Shown: positions 8,551 to 17,957, numbered from the stretch's first letter. The stretch is 43,621 nt of DNA from Asaia bogorensis (GCA_945861095.1 CAMATI010000009.1:1-43621); one strand, 5' to 3'. The notes: a model not told the origin generated them from the letters alone. Made by a program: numbers and translations.

Positions 8551-10524
8551 CTACGCGCCGCCCTGCCCCAATCCCGGCCGGTAATCGAAGCGTTCGCCGG
8601 CTTCCTTCCCGGCGTTGAAGGCGTCGGACAGGACGGATCGCCGGCTGGATCCGCCTCTGCGGTGGAATTGCAGGCCCAGCTTTTCCAATTCGGTCTCGAT
8701 GATCGATTCCTTGATCGGCACCAGGTCGCGTCCCGTACCCTGCTGGCGGACGGTTCTTGCCTCCGACAGGACGGTCAGCTTGGCGATGATCCCGCGCGAC
8801 AGGCCGATCTGGAAGGAATTGGTGGCGGTGCGACGTTGGCCGGACAGCGTTTCGCGGTAGATCGCGCCGGCCTGGAATGACTGAGTCTCGGTCTCGAACG
8901 CCATCGCGATCAGGTCGTGCAGATAGACCGCCGCCTGGACGTCGCCCGGCATGCCGAAGAAGACATAGCGCAAGGTGCCGTTCAGAGAGGTTTCCGCCCA
9001 CACCCGGCAATCGAAGAAGCTGGCGATGGTGGTCATGCAATCGTCGATCGGGCCGCGGCGCTTGCGCCCGGTCTCGATCCCGACACCTTCGCAACTCTGC
9101 CGGCGCAGGTCGAGCTCGTTCAGGCTCAGGCCGTATTTGTCCAGCAGTTCGGCGACTTTCTCGGCCGCGGCCAGGGCTTCCTGCTCGGTGCAGCCTTGTT
9201 CGACGGTCTTTTCCCGCAGGCCCCGTATCCGCGTCACCAGCCGGTCCAGCTCGCCGTCGCTGGTTCGGCTGGACCCGGAAGACAGCTTCACCCGGGCGCG
9301 CAGGGACTGGAACAGGGCCGTGATCCGCGGCGTCAGACCGCGATGGGCGACCTCTCCGGCCAGATAATCGGCCAGCCCATCCAGGCCCAGCCCGCCGGAG
9401 CCGTGCAGGCCGCGGGTGGCGATCGTTTCGATCATGACCAGGGCGATCCGCGCGTAGGTGTCCGCCAGTCGGGTCCGTTCGGCGTCGCGTGCGAGTGTGC
9501 CGTGCGCCAGTGCCGTCAGCAGGGCCGGCGGGGAGGTCATCTCCCTGGCACGCGCCTTGTCGGCTTCGTCCAGTTCCCCGCCGCGTTCCGCCCACCGGGC
9601 GGCGAATATGTCCAGCGGCTGCATCGGAGGTTCGAATGGCAGAACGCGGGGTTTGCCGGCGGAACCGCCAGGCGGATTGCCAGACGCGTTCCCGGAGGAC
9701 CTGGACGAGGCATTGCCAGGCGGATGCCCAAAGGGATGTCCAGAGGGCTTGCCAAGGGAGTTACCAACGGAGTTACCAGGGGGCTTGTCAAAGGGCCTGC
9801 CCGGGGGACTGCCTGGGGGACCGTCGCCGGATTTTGCCCGACCGCCGGCCGATCCATCCGCTGCATTGAAATTGACCGCCAGTCGCTGGACGATCGTCGG
9901 GTCCATGCCATTGCGTAGGATGTGGCGAAAGACCGCCTCGGCGCAGCGGGTCGGGTTGCTCAACCCGCGTGCACCGGGCTTCATGAACCCGCCAACAACC
10001 TCCATGGCGTCCCGATCCAGCGGGACCGGAAAACCCGCCACCACAATCGATCCGTCCGCCAGCGGTGCCAACCGGCAGAGGAATTCGATCCCTTCGATCA
10101 GTTCGTCCGGCACCGGCCTGGCCAGCGGAACCGGCTCTCCGGTGACCCGGTCGATCCACTGGCCGCGTTCGTGACCCAGGACCCGATAGCGGGACCGGCG
10201 CAAGGCCGCCAGCATCTCGACTTCCTGGGCAGATCGGCGCCCCCCGGCACGGGCCAACCGGTCGAACGCGGTCACGCCCAGCAGGGACGGCATGCTGAGT
10301 GCAAGTTCCTTGGCCAGGAAGATCGCAAATCCCGGATGACGCCCTTCCTCCGCCCCCCTCCCATGCCGCTCCCCGCTCGGCAGCCATTCCCGCAGCAAGC
10401 TGGGGACCCGGTCCGACGGGATGAAGGCGGCCGCCTCCTCGCACAAAGGCACCCAAAGCGCTTCTCCGGACAGCGTGGCGTCCGGTTGTTGGTGGAGAGC
10501 GGTCTGCCTGGCGCTATGATTCAT
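8551..10524 (-). CDS. DUF2786-containing protein with repeat-encoded linker
   Basis: A 657-residue protein of unknown function. From about residue 420, LVTRIRGLREKTVEQGCTEQEALAA, then KVAELLDKYGLSLNELDL, is a DUF2786 domain, followed by a DUF7168-like region (GPIDDCMTTIASFFDCRVWAE, TLRYVFFG, HDLIAMAFETE, AGAIYRETLSGQRR, TNSFQIGLSRGI). Proteins with this C-terminus occur in mobile elements and chromosomes. The first about 210 residues look globular but I do not recognise them. In between, a Pro/Gly/Asn-rich stretch is encoded by a 12-bp array (9661-9816). The ATG at 10524 is used; the frame is open to 10629 without a better ribosome site. Confidence 0.65.
   Translation of the reverse strand: MNHSARQTALHQQPDATLSGEALWVPLCEEAAAFIPSDRVPSLLREWLPSGERHGRGAEEGRHPGFAIFLAKELALSMPSLLGVTAFDRLARAGGRRSAQEVEMLAALRRSRYRVLGHERGQWIDRVTGEPVPLARPVPDELIEGIEFLCRLAPLADGSIVVAGFPVPLDRDAMEVVGGFMKPGARGLSNPTRCAEAVFRHILRNGMDPTIVQRLAVNFNAADGSAGGRAKSGDGPPGSPPGRPFDKPPGNSVGNSLGKPSGHPFGHPPGNASSRSSGNASGNPPGGSAGKPRVLPFEPPMQPLDIFAARWAERGGELDEADKARAREMTSPPALLTALAHGTLARDAERTRLADTYARIALVMIETIATRGLHGSGGLGLDGLADYLAGEVAHRGLTPRITALFQSLRARVKLSSGSSRTSDGELDRLVTRIRGLREKTVEQGCTEQEALAAAEKVAELLDKYGLSLNELDLRRQSCEGVGIETGRKRRGPIDDCMTTIASFFDCRVWAETSLNGTLRYVFFGMPGDVQAAVYLHDLIAMAFETETQSFQAGAIYRETLSGQRRTATNSFQIGLSRGIIAKLTVLSEARTVRQQGTGRDLVPIKESIIETELEKLGLQFHRRGGSSRRSVLSDAFNAGKEAGERFDYRPGLGQGGA
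9661..9816. repeat. In-frame 12 bp minisatellite, 13 copies
   Basis: Thirteen degenerate 12-base units (for example GGCATTGCCAGG, GGAGTTACCAAC, GGGCTTGTCAAA) fill the middle of the DUF2786 gene. Being a multiple of three, each codes on the minus strand for four residues such as PGNS, LGKP or PGRP, giving a flexible Pro/Gly linker of about 52 residues. Confidence 0.9.
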
Positions 10525-10659
10525 CGGTTGACCCTGCAATGGCGGGACGGCGACGCCCCGCGAATCGGCGGACGTGATTGTCCATGCCAACCGAGGCGCG
10601 GGTTTCGCGCAAGCCTTAGTTTTATCCAATGGCGAAACGGACGGGTCAGGTCGGTCGGG

Positions 10660-12219
10660 TCAGGGCGCGCCCGACGGCGGGCCAAACCGCACGCCGGCGG
10701 CCTCGCGGTCGAACAGTGCCAGGTCGCGTTCCAATTCCCATTGCAGACGGGCCTTTGCGTTGCCGAGGAGGAACGCGGCGCAGGATGGGGAGGGAGCGGC
10801 GGTGGGATGGCTGCCCTGACAGGACCCGACCACGCGCCATGCCACCGGATCGGCCCAGATGCTGTCCCCGCCAAGAAAGGCATATTCCAGCGTGTTGCGC
10901 TCCAGGCCGACCAGATCGGCCCAGCTCAGGCGGTAGGTGGTCACCGCGCGTTGCAGTTCATGGGTGCGGTCCACCCGCTCCACCCCTTCGTCGTCTGTGG
11001 AAATCACGGTCGGCACGCCCGCGGCGCGATAGATCGGGAACGGGTGGTCGGCGCCTTGCACGCCCAGGATCTGCGCGTTGCTGGTCAGGTTGATCTCCAC
11101 AGCGACCTTGCGGCGGGCCATGTCGCGCAGCAGGGCGAAGGCGTCTTCCTCATACATGATATCGACGCCGTGACCGATCCGGCTGGCGTGGCCCAGTTCG
11201 ACGGCCTGGCGGATGTGGAACAGCAAATCCTCCGGCGGGACCAGCCCGAGGGTCAGTTCGCCGGCATGCAAGGCGACCTTGGTGCCCGGGATGGCGCGGT
11301 AGACGTGGTCGATCATGTGCATCTGCGCGGTGTAGTCGGCCAGCGCGACGGGGTCGTCCTCGGGCGCCACGAAATTCAGGCCGACGACATGGGGATGCGC
11401 CTTTTGCAGCAGGGCGCCGGCCAAGGTCTGCGCGAAAACCTTGGGTTGCGGGGCGGTACGGGCGACCTGTTGCAACCACCGGACTGTGACCCCGCATCCG
11501 GGCGAGGGGCGCACGGTGGCGCAACCCTGGATCTCGCGCATGCGCCGTTCCACCCGGGTGGCGTCGGCGGCGGCCTGGCGCACGATCGCGTCCAATCCGG
11601 CTTCAATCAGTGCCGCCTGGAAGCCCGCTTTATCGTCCGCGCGGTACGGGCGGATCGCATGGACCTTGTCGGCCAGGTCCGCGATGGCACCGCCCTGGAA
11701 CGTGATCATCAGCTCGATATAGCGCATGCGTTGGCGGCCGGCCCGGTCGAGCGCTTCCGCCGCCATGCTGGCCGGGTCGGCCACGCGGCTGAACCGGCCG
11801 AAGGTGGCGAAGAAATGGTCGTGACCGCTGTTGCCGCTGGTCGGCACGAAATCGCGCATCGACCAGGCGTTCACCAGGGTTTTCGTCAGTGCCGCATCGC
11901 GGACGGCGTCGGTCAGAGGGCGGGTCCCGTTGACGCAGGGCGGGCGGGCGATGGTCGCGGCTTTTGGGTCGAAGCAGAGACCTGCCGCGGCGCCGACCCG
12001 GATATTGGCCTCCGCATAGGCGGCGCCGCTGAGATGATTGTGCAAATCCCCGCCCTTGGGCATGCGGTAGAGGAACGCGCGCAGCAGCGGTGGGGACGGG
12101 GCGAATTCGGCAAAACGGGCGGCGGCCGCGGGATGGTGGTCGAACCCGCCGCTCTCGGCACCGAGATCGGCACAGCCGGTGAGCAGGAGGCCAAGGACGA
12201 GGAGGATACGGGACCTCAT
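10660..12219 (-). CDS. Lipoprotein adenosine-deaminase-family protein
   Basis: A 519-residue protein with a lipobox (LLLTGC, Cys at 16), so it is exported and lipid-anchored. The mature part has adenosine-deaminase-family metal motifs: DLHNHLSG near 59-65 (HxH), VALHAGE (catalytic His and Glu), ASRIGHGVDI and STDDEG (Asp). It resembles the secreted ADGF/ADA2-type enzymes that work outside the cell. The length, longer than cytosolic ADA (about 330-350), agrees. The likely role is deamination of adenosine or a related nucleoside at the cell surface; the substrate is inferred. Three bases separate its start from the serB stop, so the two are probably cotranscribed. Confidence 0.8.
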   Translation of the reverse strand: MRSRILLVLGLLLTGCADLGAESGGFDHHPAAAARFAEFAPSPPLLRAFLYRMPKGGDLHNHLSGAAYAEANIRVGAAAGLCFDPKAATIARPPCVNGTRPLTDAVRDAALTKTLVNAWSMRDFVPTSGNSGHDHFFATFGRFSRVADPASMAAEALDRAGRQRMRYIELMITFQGGAIADLADKVHAIRPYRADDKAGFQAALIEAGLDAIVRQAAADATRVERRMREIQGCATVRPSPGCGVTVRWLQQVARTAPQPKVFAQTLAGALLQKAHPHVVGLNFVAPEDDPVALADYTAQMHMIDHVYRAIPGTKVALHAGELTLGLVPPEDLLFHIRQAVELGHASRIGHGVDIMYEEDAFALLRDMARRKVAVEINLTSNAQILGVQGADHPFPIYRAAGVPTVISTDDEGVERVDRTHELQRAVTTYRLSWADLVGLERNTLEYAFLGGDSIWADPVAWRVVGSCQGSHPTAAPSPSCAAFLLGNAKARLQWELERDLALFDREAAGVRFGPPSGAP

Positions 12220-12222
12220 CGG

Positions 12223-13098
12223 TCAGGCCGCGACGAAATCGGCCGCCCGATACCCTTGGGCGAACAGCAAGGCGCGCAGGTCGGCATGATCGACCCGGGC
12301 CTGGGCCTCGGCAGCGACGATGGGTTTGGCATGGAACGCCACGCCGAGACCGGCAGCGCGCAGCATGTCCAGGTCATTGGCCCCATCGCCGACGGCAATA
12401 CTGGCGGAAACCTCCAGACCATTGTCCCGGCAAAGGCCTTGCAGGGAGGCAAGCTTGGCGGACCGGTCCAGGATCGGTTCGGCGACCCGGCCGGTCAGCA
12501 CCGATCCATCGTCCAGCAACAGGTTCGACCGATGGATATCGAAACCCAGCAGGGCGGCGACTCGACCGGTGAAGAAGGTGAAGCCGCCGGAGACCAGGGC
12601 GGTATAGGCCCCGTTTGCCCGCATCGTGGCCACCAGTTCGCGGGCGCCGCCGGTCAGCGATATGCGCGCCCAGGTCTGCTCCAACGCCTGGATGTCCAGG
12701 CCTTTCAGCATCGCCACGCGCTCGCGCAGCGCGTCCTTGAAGTCGAGCTCCCCGTTCATGGCGCGGGCGGTGATAGCGGCGATCCTGTCCTTCAGACCGG
12801 CGAAATCCGCCAGCTCGTCCAGCGTTTCCCCGGTGATGATGGTGCTGTCCATGTCGGCGATCAGCAGGCGCTTGCGCCGGGTCGCCGCGTCAGTGGCGAT
12901 GACATCGACGGCGGCGCCATCCAGGGCCTGGCGCGCGGCATCGAGGTTCGGGCGAACCGGGACGGCGATATCGGCGGCCTCTCCGGCGCCGAGGATCACC
13001 GGGATGCCGCCGCCGATCGCGTCGCGCACGCGGGCGATCATCGCGTCGGTCAAGGATCCGGAATTGCGGTCTGCGACCAGGGTCAGGACATGGTTCAT
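12223..13098 (-). CDS. serB: Phosphoserine phosphatase
   Basis: SerB removes phosphate from O-phosphoserine in the last step of serine synthesis. It belongs to the HAD superfamily: the nucleophile motif DMDSTIITGETLDE lies at residues 82-95 (Asp82, Asp84), SGGFTFFTG supplies motif II Ser, and VGDGANDLDML supplies the motif III-IV Asp pair. An N-terminal 75-residue ACT-like regulatory region precedes. The 291-residue length suits alphaproteobacterial SerB. The start at 13098 was chosen on the N-terminal pattern NHVLTLVA. It is divergent from miaA. Confidence 0.93.
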   Translation of the reverse strand: MNHVLTLVADRNSGSLTDAMIARVRDAIGGGIPVILGAGEAADIAVPVRPNLDAARQALDGAAVDVIATDAATRRKRLLIADMDSTIITGETLDELADFAGLKDRIAAITARAMNGELDFKDALRERVAMLKGLDIQALEQTWARISLTGGARELVATMRANGAYTALVSGGFTFFTGRVAALLGFDIHRSNLLLDDGSVLTGRVAEPILDRSAKLASLQGLCRDNGLEVSASIAVGDGANDLDMLRAAGLGVAFHAKPIVAAEAQARVDHADLRALLFAQGYRAADFVAA

Positions 13099-13215
13099 GA
13101 TGGGGACTGCTTCCCATGCTTCGGCCGGCGGGTGAAGGGGATTGTGTCCGGGAATCATGGCGTGGGGGTGATGGACTGGTCTACACTCCCCGCCCCGACC
13201 TTGCGGATCAGTCCA

Positions 13216-14217
13216 ATGAGCCAGCCCACCCCTGCCTTGCCGTTGGCGCCGCCCCTTCCCCTTCCCCTGCCGCTTGCGCTGATCGTTGCCGGCCCGACCG
13301 CCAGCGGCAAGTCCGCCCTGGCCTTGGCGCTGGCCGAGCGGCTGCGGGGGACGATCGTTAACGCGGATTCGATGCAGGTGTACCGGGAACTCCGCGTGCT
13401 CACCGCGCGTCCTTCGGTGGAGGAGGAAGCCCAGGCCCCGCATCGGTTGTACGGCATCCGTCCGGCCGCGGACCCTGGCAGCGTCGCCTGGTGGCGGGAG
13501 GAAGCACTTGCCGCCATGCAACAGGCCCACGCGGAAGGAAGGGTGCCGATCCTGACCGGCGGCACCGGACTCTATTTCGCCGCTTTGACCGACGGGATCG
13601 CCGATATCCCAGACCCTGGGCCGGACGCGCGGGCGGAGGCGCGTCGGCTGCTGGCCGAACTGGGGCCGGAAGCCCTGCATGCTGGCCTGACCAAGGTCGA
13701 TCCCGCCACGGCGGCGCGCTTGCATCCGTCCGACGGTCAGCGGATCGCGCGCGCGTGGGAGGTGTGGCGCGCCACCGGGCAGGGCCTGGCCGTCTGGCAG
13801 AACCGCCGCGGTCCTCCCGCCCCCTGGCGGTTTGCCGCGATCCTGCTGTCCCCGCCGCGAGAAGCGCTGCGCGATGCCATCGCCACCCGCTTCGCCGCGA
13901 TGCTGCGGGACGGCGCGTTGGACGAAGTCCGTGCTCTGCTGGACCTGCGCCTGGACCCCGCCCTGCCGGCGATGCGTGCGCATGGCGTGCCGGAACTGTC
14001 GGCGCATCTGCGGGGCGAGATCGGGCTGGAGGAAGCCGGCCGACGGATCGAACTTGCGACCGGCCAATACACGAAGCGCCAGGCGACCTGGTTCCGGCAC
14101 CACATTTTGGCGGATCAGACCCTCACTTATACGATCGATGCGCGATTTCGCGATTTGGCGCAACTTTCCGAAAGAGAATCGGAGGTTTTCTTCGCATTTA
14201 TTCAAGGATTGGGTTGA
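13216..14217 (+). CDS. miaA: tRNA dimethylallyltransferase
   Basis: MiaA adds a dimethylallyl group to A37 of tRNAs that read U-starting codons. A Walker A loop (GPTASGKS, residues 26-33), the substrate motif NADSMQVYREL, GGTGLYF, and the C-terminal RQATWFRH motif identify it. The N-terminus carries a low-complexity Pro/Leu stretch (residues 8-20) from a C-rich tract. An ATG at 13216 is used; an in-frame ATG 45-50 bases upstream is possible. 333 residues is normal. It reads into the ilvB region with 57 bases between. Confidence 0.93.
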   Translation: MSQPTPALPLAPPLPLPLPLALIVAGPTASGKSALALALAERLRGTIVNADSMQVYRELRVLTARPSVEEEAQAPHRLYGIRPAADPGSVAWWREEALAAMQQAHAEGRVPILTGGTGLYFAALTDGIADIPDPGPDARAEARRLLAELGPEALHAGLTKVDPATAARLHPSDGQRIARAWEVWRATGQGLAVWQNRRGPPAPWRFAAILLSPPREALRDAIATRFAAMLRDGALDEVRALLDLRLDPALPAMRAHGVPELSAHLRGEIGLEEAGRRIELATGQYTKRQATWFRHHILADQTLTYTIDARFRDLAQLSERESEVFFAFIQGLG

Positions 14218-14242
14218 CGCACCGCAGCAACCGGCCTATCCG
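14214..14242 (+). promoter_or_regulatory. Possible weak sigma-70 promoter for ilvB
   Basis: TTGACG at 14214-14219 is followed after 17 bases by TATCCG. Only the -35 half is a good match, and it overlaps the miaA stop codon. Given the short gap, ilvB may also be read through from miaA. I see no leader peptide or attenuator here. Confidence 0.3.
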
Positions 14243-14274
14243 TGCGCCTCTATTTTCAATAGGGACATGGTGCC

Positions 14275-16053
14275 ATGACGGCGGAACTCACCCAGACCGG
14301 AGCTGAAATCCTTCTGCGCGCGCTGAAGGACCAAGGGGTCGAGGTCATTTTCGGGTATCCGGGCGGCGCGGTCCTTCCCATTTATGACGCGCTGTTCAAC
14401 CAGAACGCCATTCGCCACATCCTGGTGCGTCAGGAAGGCGGCGCGGTGCACGCGGCCGAGGGGTATGCGCGGTCCACGGGCAAGGTGGGGGTGGTGCTGG
14501 TGACCTCGGGTCCCGGCGCGACCAACGCGGTGACCGGATTGTGCGACGCGCTGATGGACAGCATCCCGGTGATCTGCCTGACCGGGCAGGTGCCGACCCA
14601 TCTGATCGGCAACGATGCGTTCCAGGAAGCCGACACCACGGGCATCACCCGGCCGGCGACCAAGCACAATTATCTGGTGAAGCGCTCGGAAGATTTGGCT
14701 CGCGTGGTGCATGAGGCGTTCTACGTCGCGCGCAGCGGCCGGCCTGGTCCGGTGGTGATCGACCTGCCCAAGGACATCCTGATCAACAAGGCGCCCTACG
14801 AGGAAGCCGCCACCCAGCATCGCAGCTACCGCCCACGGACCGAGCCCGATCCGGTCGAGATCTCCCGTGCCGTCGCTCTGATGAAATCGGCGAAGCGGCC
14901 GATGATCTATGCCGGCGGTGGCGTGATCAATTCCGGTCCGGCGGCGGCGGCGGCCTTGTCCAAACTCGCGCGCGCGACGGGTTTCCCGATCACCAACACC
15001 CTGATGGGGCTCGGCTGCTATCCCGCATCCGACCCTCAGTTCCTCGGCATGCTCGGCATGCACGGCACCTACGAGGCCAACCTGGCGATGCATGGCTGCG
15101 ACGTGCTGTTGAATGTCGGCGCGCGGTTCGATGACCGGGTGACCGGACGGCTGAACGCGTTCAGCCAGGGATCGCGCAAGATCCATGTCGATATCGACAG
15201 CTCCTCCATCAACAAGAACGTCCCGGTGGAGGTCCCGATCGTCGCCGATGCCGGCAAGGCTCTGGAAGCGCTGCTGGCGGAATGGACGGCGAACCGGACC
15301 CCGGTGGACACCCATGCGCAGGCCGCCTGGTGGCGCCAGATCGACCAGTGGCGCGCCAAGGACAGCCTGAAATTCGTCCAGGACATGAAGCCCGGATCGA
15401 TCATCAAGCCGCAATACGCGATCCAGCGGCTGTATGAGATCACCAAGGCGATGGGCAAGGAAGTCTTCATTACCACGGAAGTCGGCCAGCACCAGATGTG
15501 GGCGGCGCAGTATTTCAAGTTCGAGCAGCCGAACCGCTGGATGACGTCCGGCGGGCTGGGCACCATGGGGTACGGGCTGCCGGCGGCCATGGGCGTGCAG
15601 GTGGCGCACCCCGACGCGCTGGTGATCGATATCGCGGGCGAGGCGTCCATCCTGATGAACATCCAGGAAATGGGCACGCTGTCGCAGTATCGCCTGCCGG
15701 TGAAGGCGTTCATCCTGAACAACCAATACATGGGCATGGTGCGCCAGTGGCAGGAATTGCTGCATGGCGGGCGCTACTCGGAAAGCTACTCGGCCGCGCT
15801 GCCGGACTTCGTGAAGCTGGCGGACTCGTTCCATGCCAAGGGGTTGCGGGCGGAAACGGTGGATCAGTTGGACGACGTGATCCACGCGATGCTGGCCTGC
15901 CCGACCGCGGTGATCGCCGATATCGCGGTCGATCCGAAGGAGAACTGCTTCCCGATGATCCCCAGCGGGGCCGCGCATAACGAGATGATCCTGGGGCCGG
16001 AGCACGAGGCTTCCACCGCCGCGGTCAGCGACCAGGGTCTCGCGCTGGTCTGA
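14275..16053 (+). CDS. ilvB: Acetolactate synthase, large (catalytic) subunit
   Basis: The ThDP-dependent enzyme makes acetolactate from two pyruvates (or acetohydroxybutyrate), the first common step to valine, leucine and isoleucine. At 592 residues it has the three AHAS domains: ThDP-binding Glu54 in RQEGGAVHAAEGYARS, the FAD-linked middle domain, and the C-terminal ThDP/Mg motif with AGEASILMNIQEMG followed by LNN at the end. The GEAS form, rather than GDGS, is usual in alphaproteobacteria. The start ATG at 14275 gives the expected MTAELTQTGAEIL. It leads the ilvB-ilvH arrangement. Confidence 0.97.
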   Translation: MTAELTQTGAEILLRALKDQGVEVIFGYPGGAVLPIYDALFNQNAIRHILVRQEGGAVHAAEGYARSTGKVGVVLVTSGPGATNAVTGLCDALMDSIPVICLTGQVPTHLIGNDAFQEADTTGITRPATKHNYLVKRSEDLARVVHEAFYVARSGRPGPVVIDLPKDILINKAPYEEAATQHRSYRPRTEPDPVEISRAVALMKSAKRPMIYAGGGVINSGPAAAAALSKLARATGFPITNTLMGLGCYPASDPQFLGMLGMHGTYEANLAMHGCDVLLNVGARFDDRVTGRLNAFSQGSRKIHVDIDSSSINKNVPVEVPIVADAGKALEALLAEWTANRTPVDTHAQAAWWRQIDQWRAKDSLKFVQDMKPGSIIKPQYAIQRLYEITKAMGKEVFITTEVGQHQMWAAQYFKFEQPNRWMTSGGLGTMGYGLPAAMGVQVAHPDALVIDIAGEASILMNIQEMGTLSQYRLPVKAFILNNQYMGMVRQWQELLHGGRYSESYSAALPDFVKLADSFHAKGLRAETVDQLDDVIHAMLACPTAVIADIAVDPKENCFPMIPSGAAHNEMILGPEHEASTAAVSDQGLALV

Positions 16054-16131
16054 CGTTTCTGGCACCACGTCGCCGCGGATGGGGCTGGTCCCTGTCCGTC
16101 CCTTTCCGCGTTTTCTGCATCGGTTGCTTTC

Positions 16132-16650
16132 ATGCCCAGTCCCACCGACACGACCCAACGCACCGCGACGATTTCCGTGCTGGTCGATAACGAGTCCGGT
16201 GTCCTCGCCCGCGTCATCGGGCTGTTTTCCGGCCGCGGCTATAATATCGACAGCCTGACTGTCGCCCCCGTCGATGAGGAAGGCCGGTTGAGCCGGATCA
16301 ATGTCGTCACCACCGGCACCGATATGGTGATCGAGCAGATCAAGGCGCAGTTGGATCGGCTGGTGCCGGTGCATCGGGTGTCGGACCTGTCGCTGGAAGG
16401 CCCGCACGTGGCGCGCGAGATGGCGCTGGTGAAGGTCGTTGGCATCGGGGAAAAGCGGGTCGAGGCGCTGCGGATCGCCGATACGTTTCGTGCGCGCGTT
16501 GTCGACACGACGGTCGAGAGCTTTGTGTTCGAGTTGACTGGGGCTTCGGATAAGCTGGATGCGTTCATTGAACTGATGCGGGAACTGGGTCTGGCGGAAG
16601 TGTCCCGGACTGGGATTGCGGCGTTGGCCCGGGGGAAGCGGACGATTTGA
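16132..16650 (+). CDS. ilvH: Acetolactate synthase, small regulatory subunit
   Basis: IlvH (IlvN-type) activates the large subunit and confers valine feedback inhibition through an N-terminal ACT domain (residues 12-85; RTATISVLVDNESGVLARVIGLFSGRGYNIDSLTV motifs) and a C-terminal domain. Its 172 residues are typical for the longer IlvH class. It follows ilvB after 78 bases. The usual next gene, ilvC, is displaced about 2 kb by the ATPase/DUF4276 pair. Confidence 0.96.
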   Translation: MPSPTDTTQRTATISVLVDNESGVLARVIGLFSGRGYNIDSLTVAPVDEEGRLSRINVVTTGTDMVIEQIKAQLDRLVPVHRVSDLSLEGPHVAREMALVKVVGIGEKRVEALRIADTFRARVVDTTVESFVFELTGASDKLDAFIELMRELGLAEVSRTGIAALARGKRTI

Positions 16651-16727
16651 TGGGACACCCAACGCGGCATACCGTGTTTGACGCTGTGTCATACCCATTA
16701 CGTCCCAAGTAGTCGAAAGGATCCCGG

Positions 16728-17957
16728 GTGGCACTGATTGAAGGCTTCCGCGTTCAAAACTTCCGCTCGCTGCGGGATGTGACGCTTGGCCGGCTTTCAG
16801 GGGATCAAGAAGCAGCTGTTCTGACGCCCCTCACGGTGGTGATCGGAAAAAACGGTGCCGGCAAGAGTACGCTTTTCGATGCGTTCGGTTTTATCGCGGA
16901 CTGCCTGACGATCGGGATCGAACCAGCGTGCGATCGGGAACAACGCGGCGGCTTCGAGCGCCTGCGCTCGATGGGTATTCAAGATCCCATCCGGTTTCAG
17001 GTTTATTATCGCGAAGCGCCGAATCAGCGTCCGATATCGTACGAGCTTGCGATTGATCTCGATCCGTCCGGACGCCCGTTTGTTGTATCCGAGGTGTTGT
17101 TGCAGCGACGAAGGGACCAGCGCTACGGCAGGCCATTCCCGTTCCTGCGACTGTCTCGCGGTGCGGGGGAGGTCTGGGCCGGAGAGGATGCCGTGGAAAC
17201 GGAGGGCGAAGAGTCCAACGTAAAGCTGACGGTCGAGTTGACCGACTCACGCCAACTCGGCATTGCGACCCTCGGTACATTGCGGGACCATCCACGTATT
17301 ACCCGGTTTCGGGATTTTCTGAAGGGCTGGTACCTCTCCTATTTCACGCCCGATGCCGCGCGCGGTCTTCCGGCCGCTGGGCCTCAAAGGCATCTGAACG
17401 TGCATGGCGACAACCTGGGCAACGTCGTGCAGTTCATGCAACGGGAACATAAGGATCGTTTCGCGTCGATCCTGCGGCGCATCGCCGAACGGATTCCGGG
17501 TGTGACGACGATCGATACCCACGTCACCGAGGACAAGCGGGTGCTGCTGCGGTTCAACGATGCGGGATTTACCGATCCGTTCTACGCCCAGCAAATGTCC
17601 GACGGGACGCTGAAGGTATTTGCCTATCTGCTGTTGCTGGAAGACCCCGATCCACCACCGTTCATCTGTATCGAGGAACCGGAAAACGGCCTGTACCACA
17701 AGCTGCTCGACACGTTGGCGCAGGAGTTTCGAGCTCATGCCACCGGGCGGCGGAATGCACCGCAGATATTCGTAACCACCCACCAGCCTTATTTCGTTGA
17801 CGCGTTGAAACCGGAGGAAGTCTGGATCCTTGAAAAAGGACCGGATGGATTTTCCGTGATCCGCCGCGTTTCGGAGCTTGAGATCGTCAGGAACATGGTG
17901 GCCGAGGGTCTGCCATTGGGCGGCCTCTGGTACAGCGATTACCTCGACCAGCAATAG
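16728..17957 (+). CDS. AAA/ABC-type ATPase of a two-gene module
   Basis: The 409-residue protein is an AAA_15/AAA_21-like (SMC/RecF-type) ATPase. It has Walker A GKNGAGKS at 40-47, an SDGTLK signature-like stretch near 288, Walker B ICIEEPENG at 313-321, and a switch His in TTHQP at 350-354. The N-terminal FRVQNFRSLRDVTL matches ABC-ATPases of OLD, RecF and PARIS AriA kinds. It starts at GTG 16728 behind an AAAGGA site. It is paired with the DUF4276 gene two bases downstream. By analogy with ATPase-TOPRIM pairs, a phage-defence role is plausible but inferred. A hand count of one line (17041-17100) gave 33 G/C of 60; one in ilvC (18841-18900) gave 42. Confidence 0.8.
   Translation: MALIEGFRVQNFRSLRDVTLGRLSGDQEAAVLTPLTVVIGKNGAGKSTLFDAFGFIADCLTIGIEPACDREQRGGFERLRSMGIQDPIRFQVYYREAPNQRPISYELAIDLDPSGRPFVVSEVLLQRRRDQRYGRPFPFLRLSRGAGEVWAGEDAVETEGEESNVKLTVELTDSRQLGIATLGTLRDHPRITRFRDFLKGWYLSYFTPDAARGLPAAGPQRHLNVHGDNLGNVVQFMQREHKDRFASILRRIAERIPGVTTIDTHVTEDKRVLLRFNDAGFTDPFYAQQMSDGTLKVFAYLLLLEDPDPPPFICIEEPENGLYHKLLDTLAQEFRAHATGRRNAPQIFVTTHQPYFVDALKPEEVWILEKGPDGFSVIRRVSELEIVRNMVAEGLPLGGLWYSDYLDQQ

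Noticed and set aside
9922..14217. A 1,431-codon open frame on the plus strand, of which only the last part is miaA
   Set aside because: The first 3.3 kb is antisense to the DUF2786, deaminase and serB genes. It has no domain pattern and is explained by high GC content.
14218..14274. Searched for an attenuator before ilvB
   Set aside because: The gap is 57 bases, with no leader frame and no alternative hairpins.
14236..16734. An 832-codon open frame antisense to ilvB and ilvH
   Set aside because: It mirrors strongly conserved genes and has the His/Arg/Gln-rich composition of a shadow frame.
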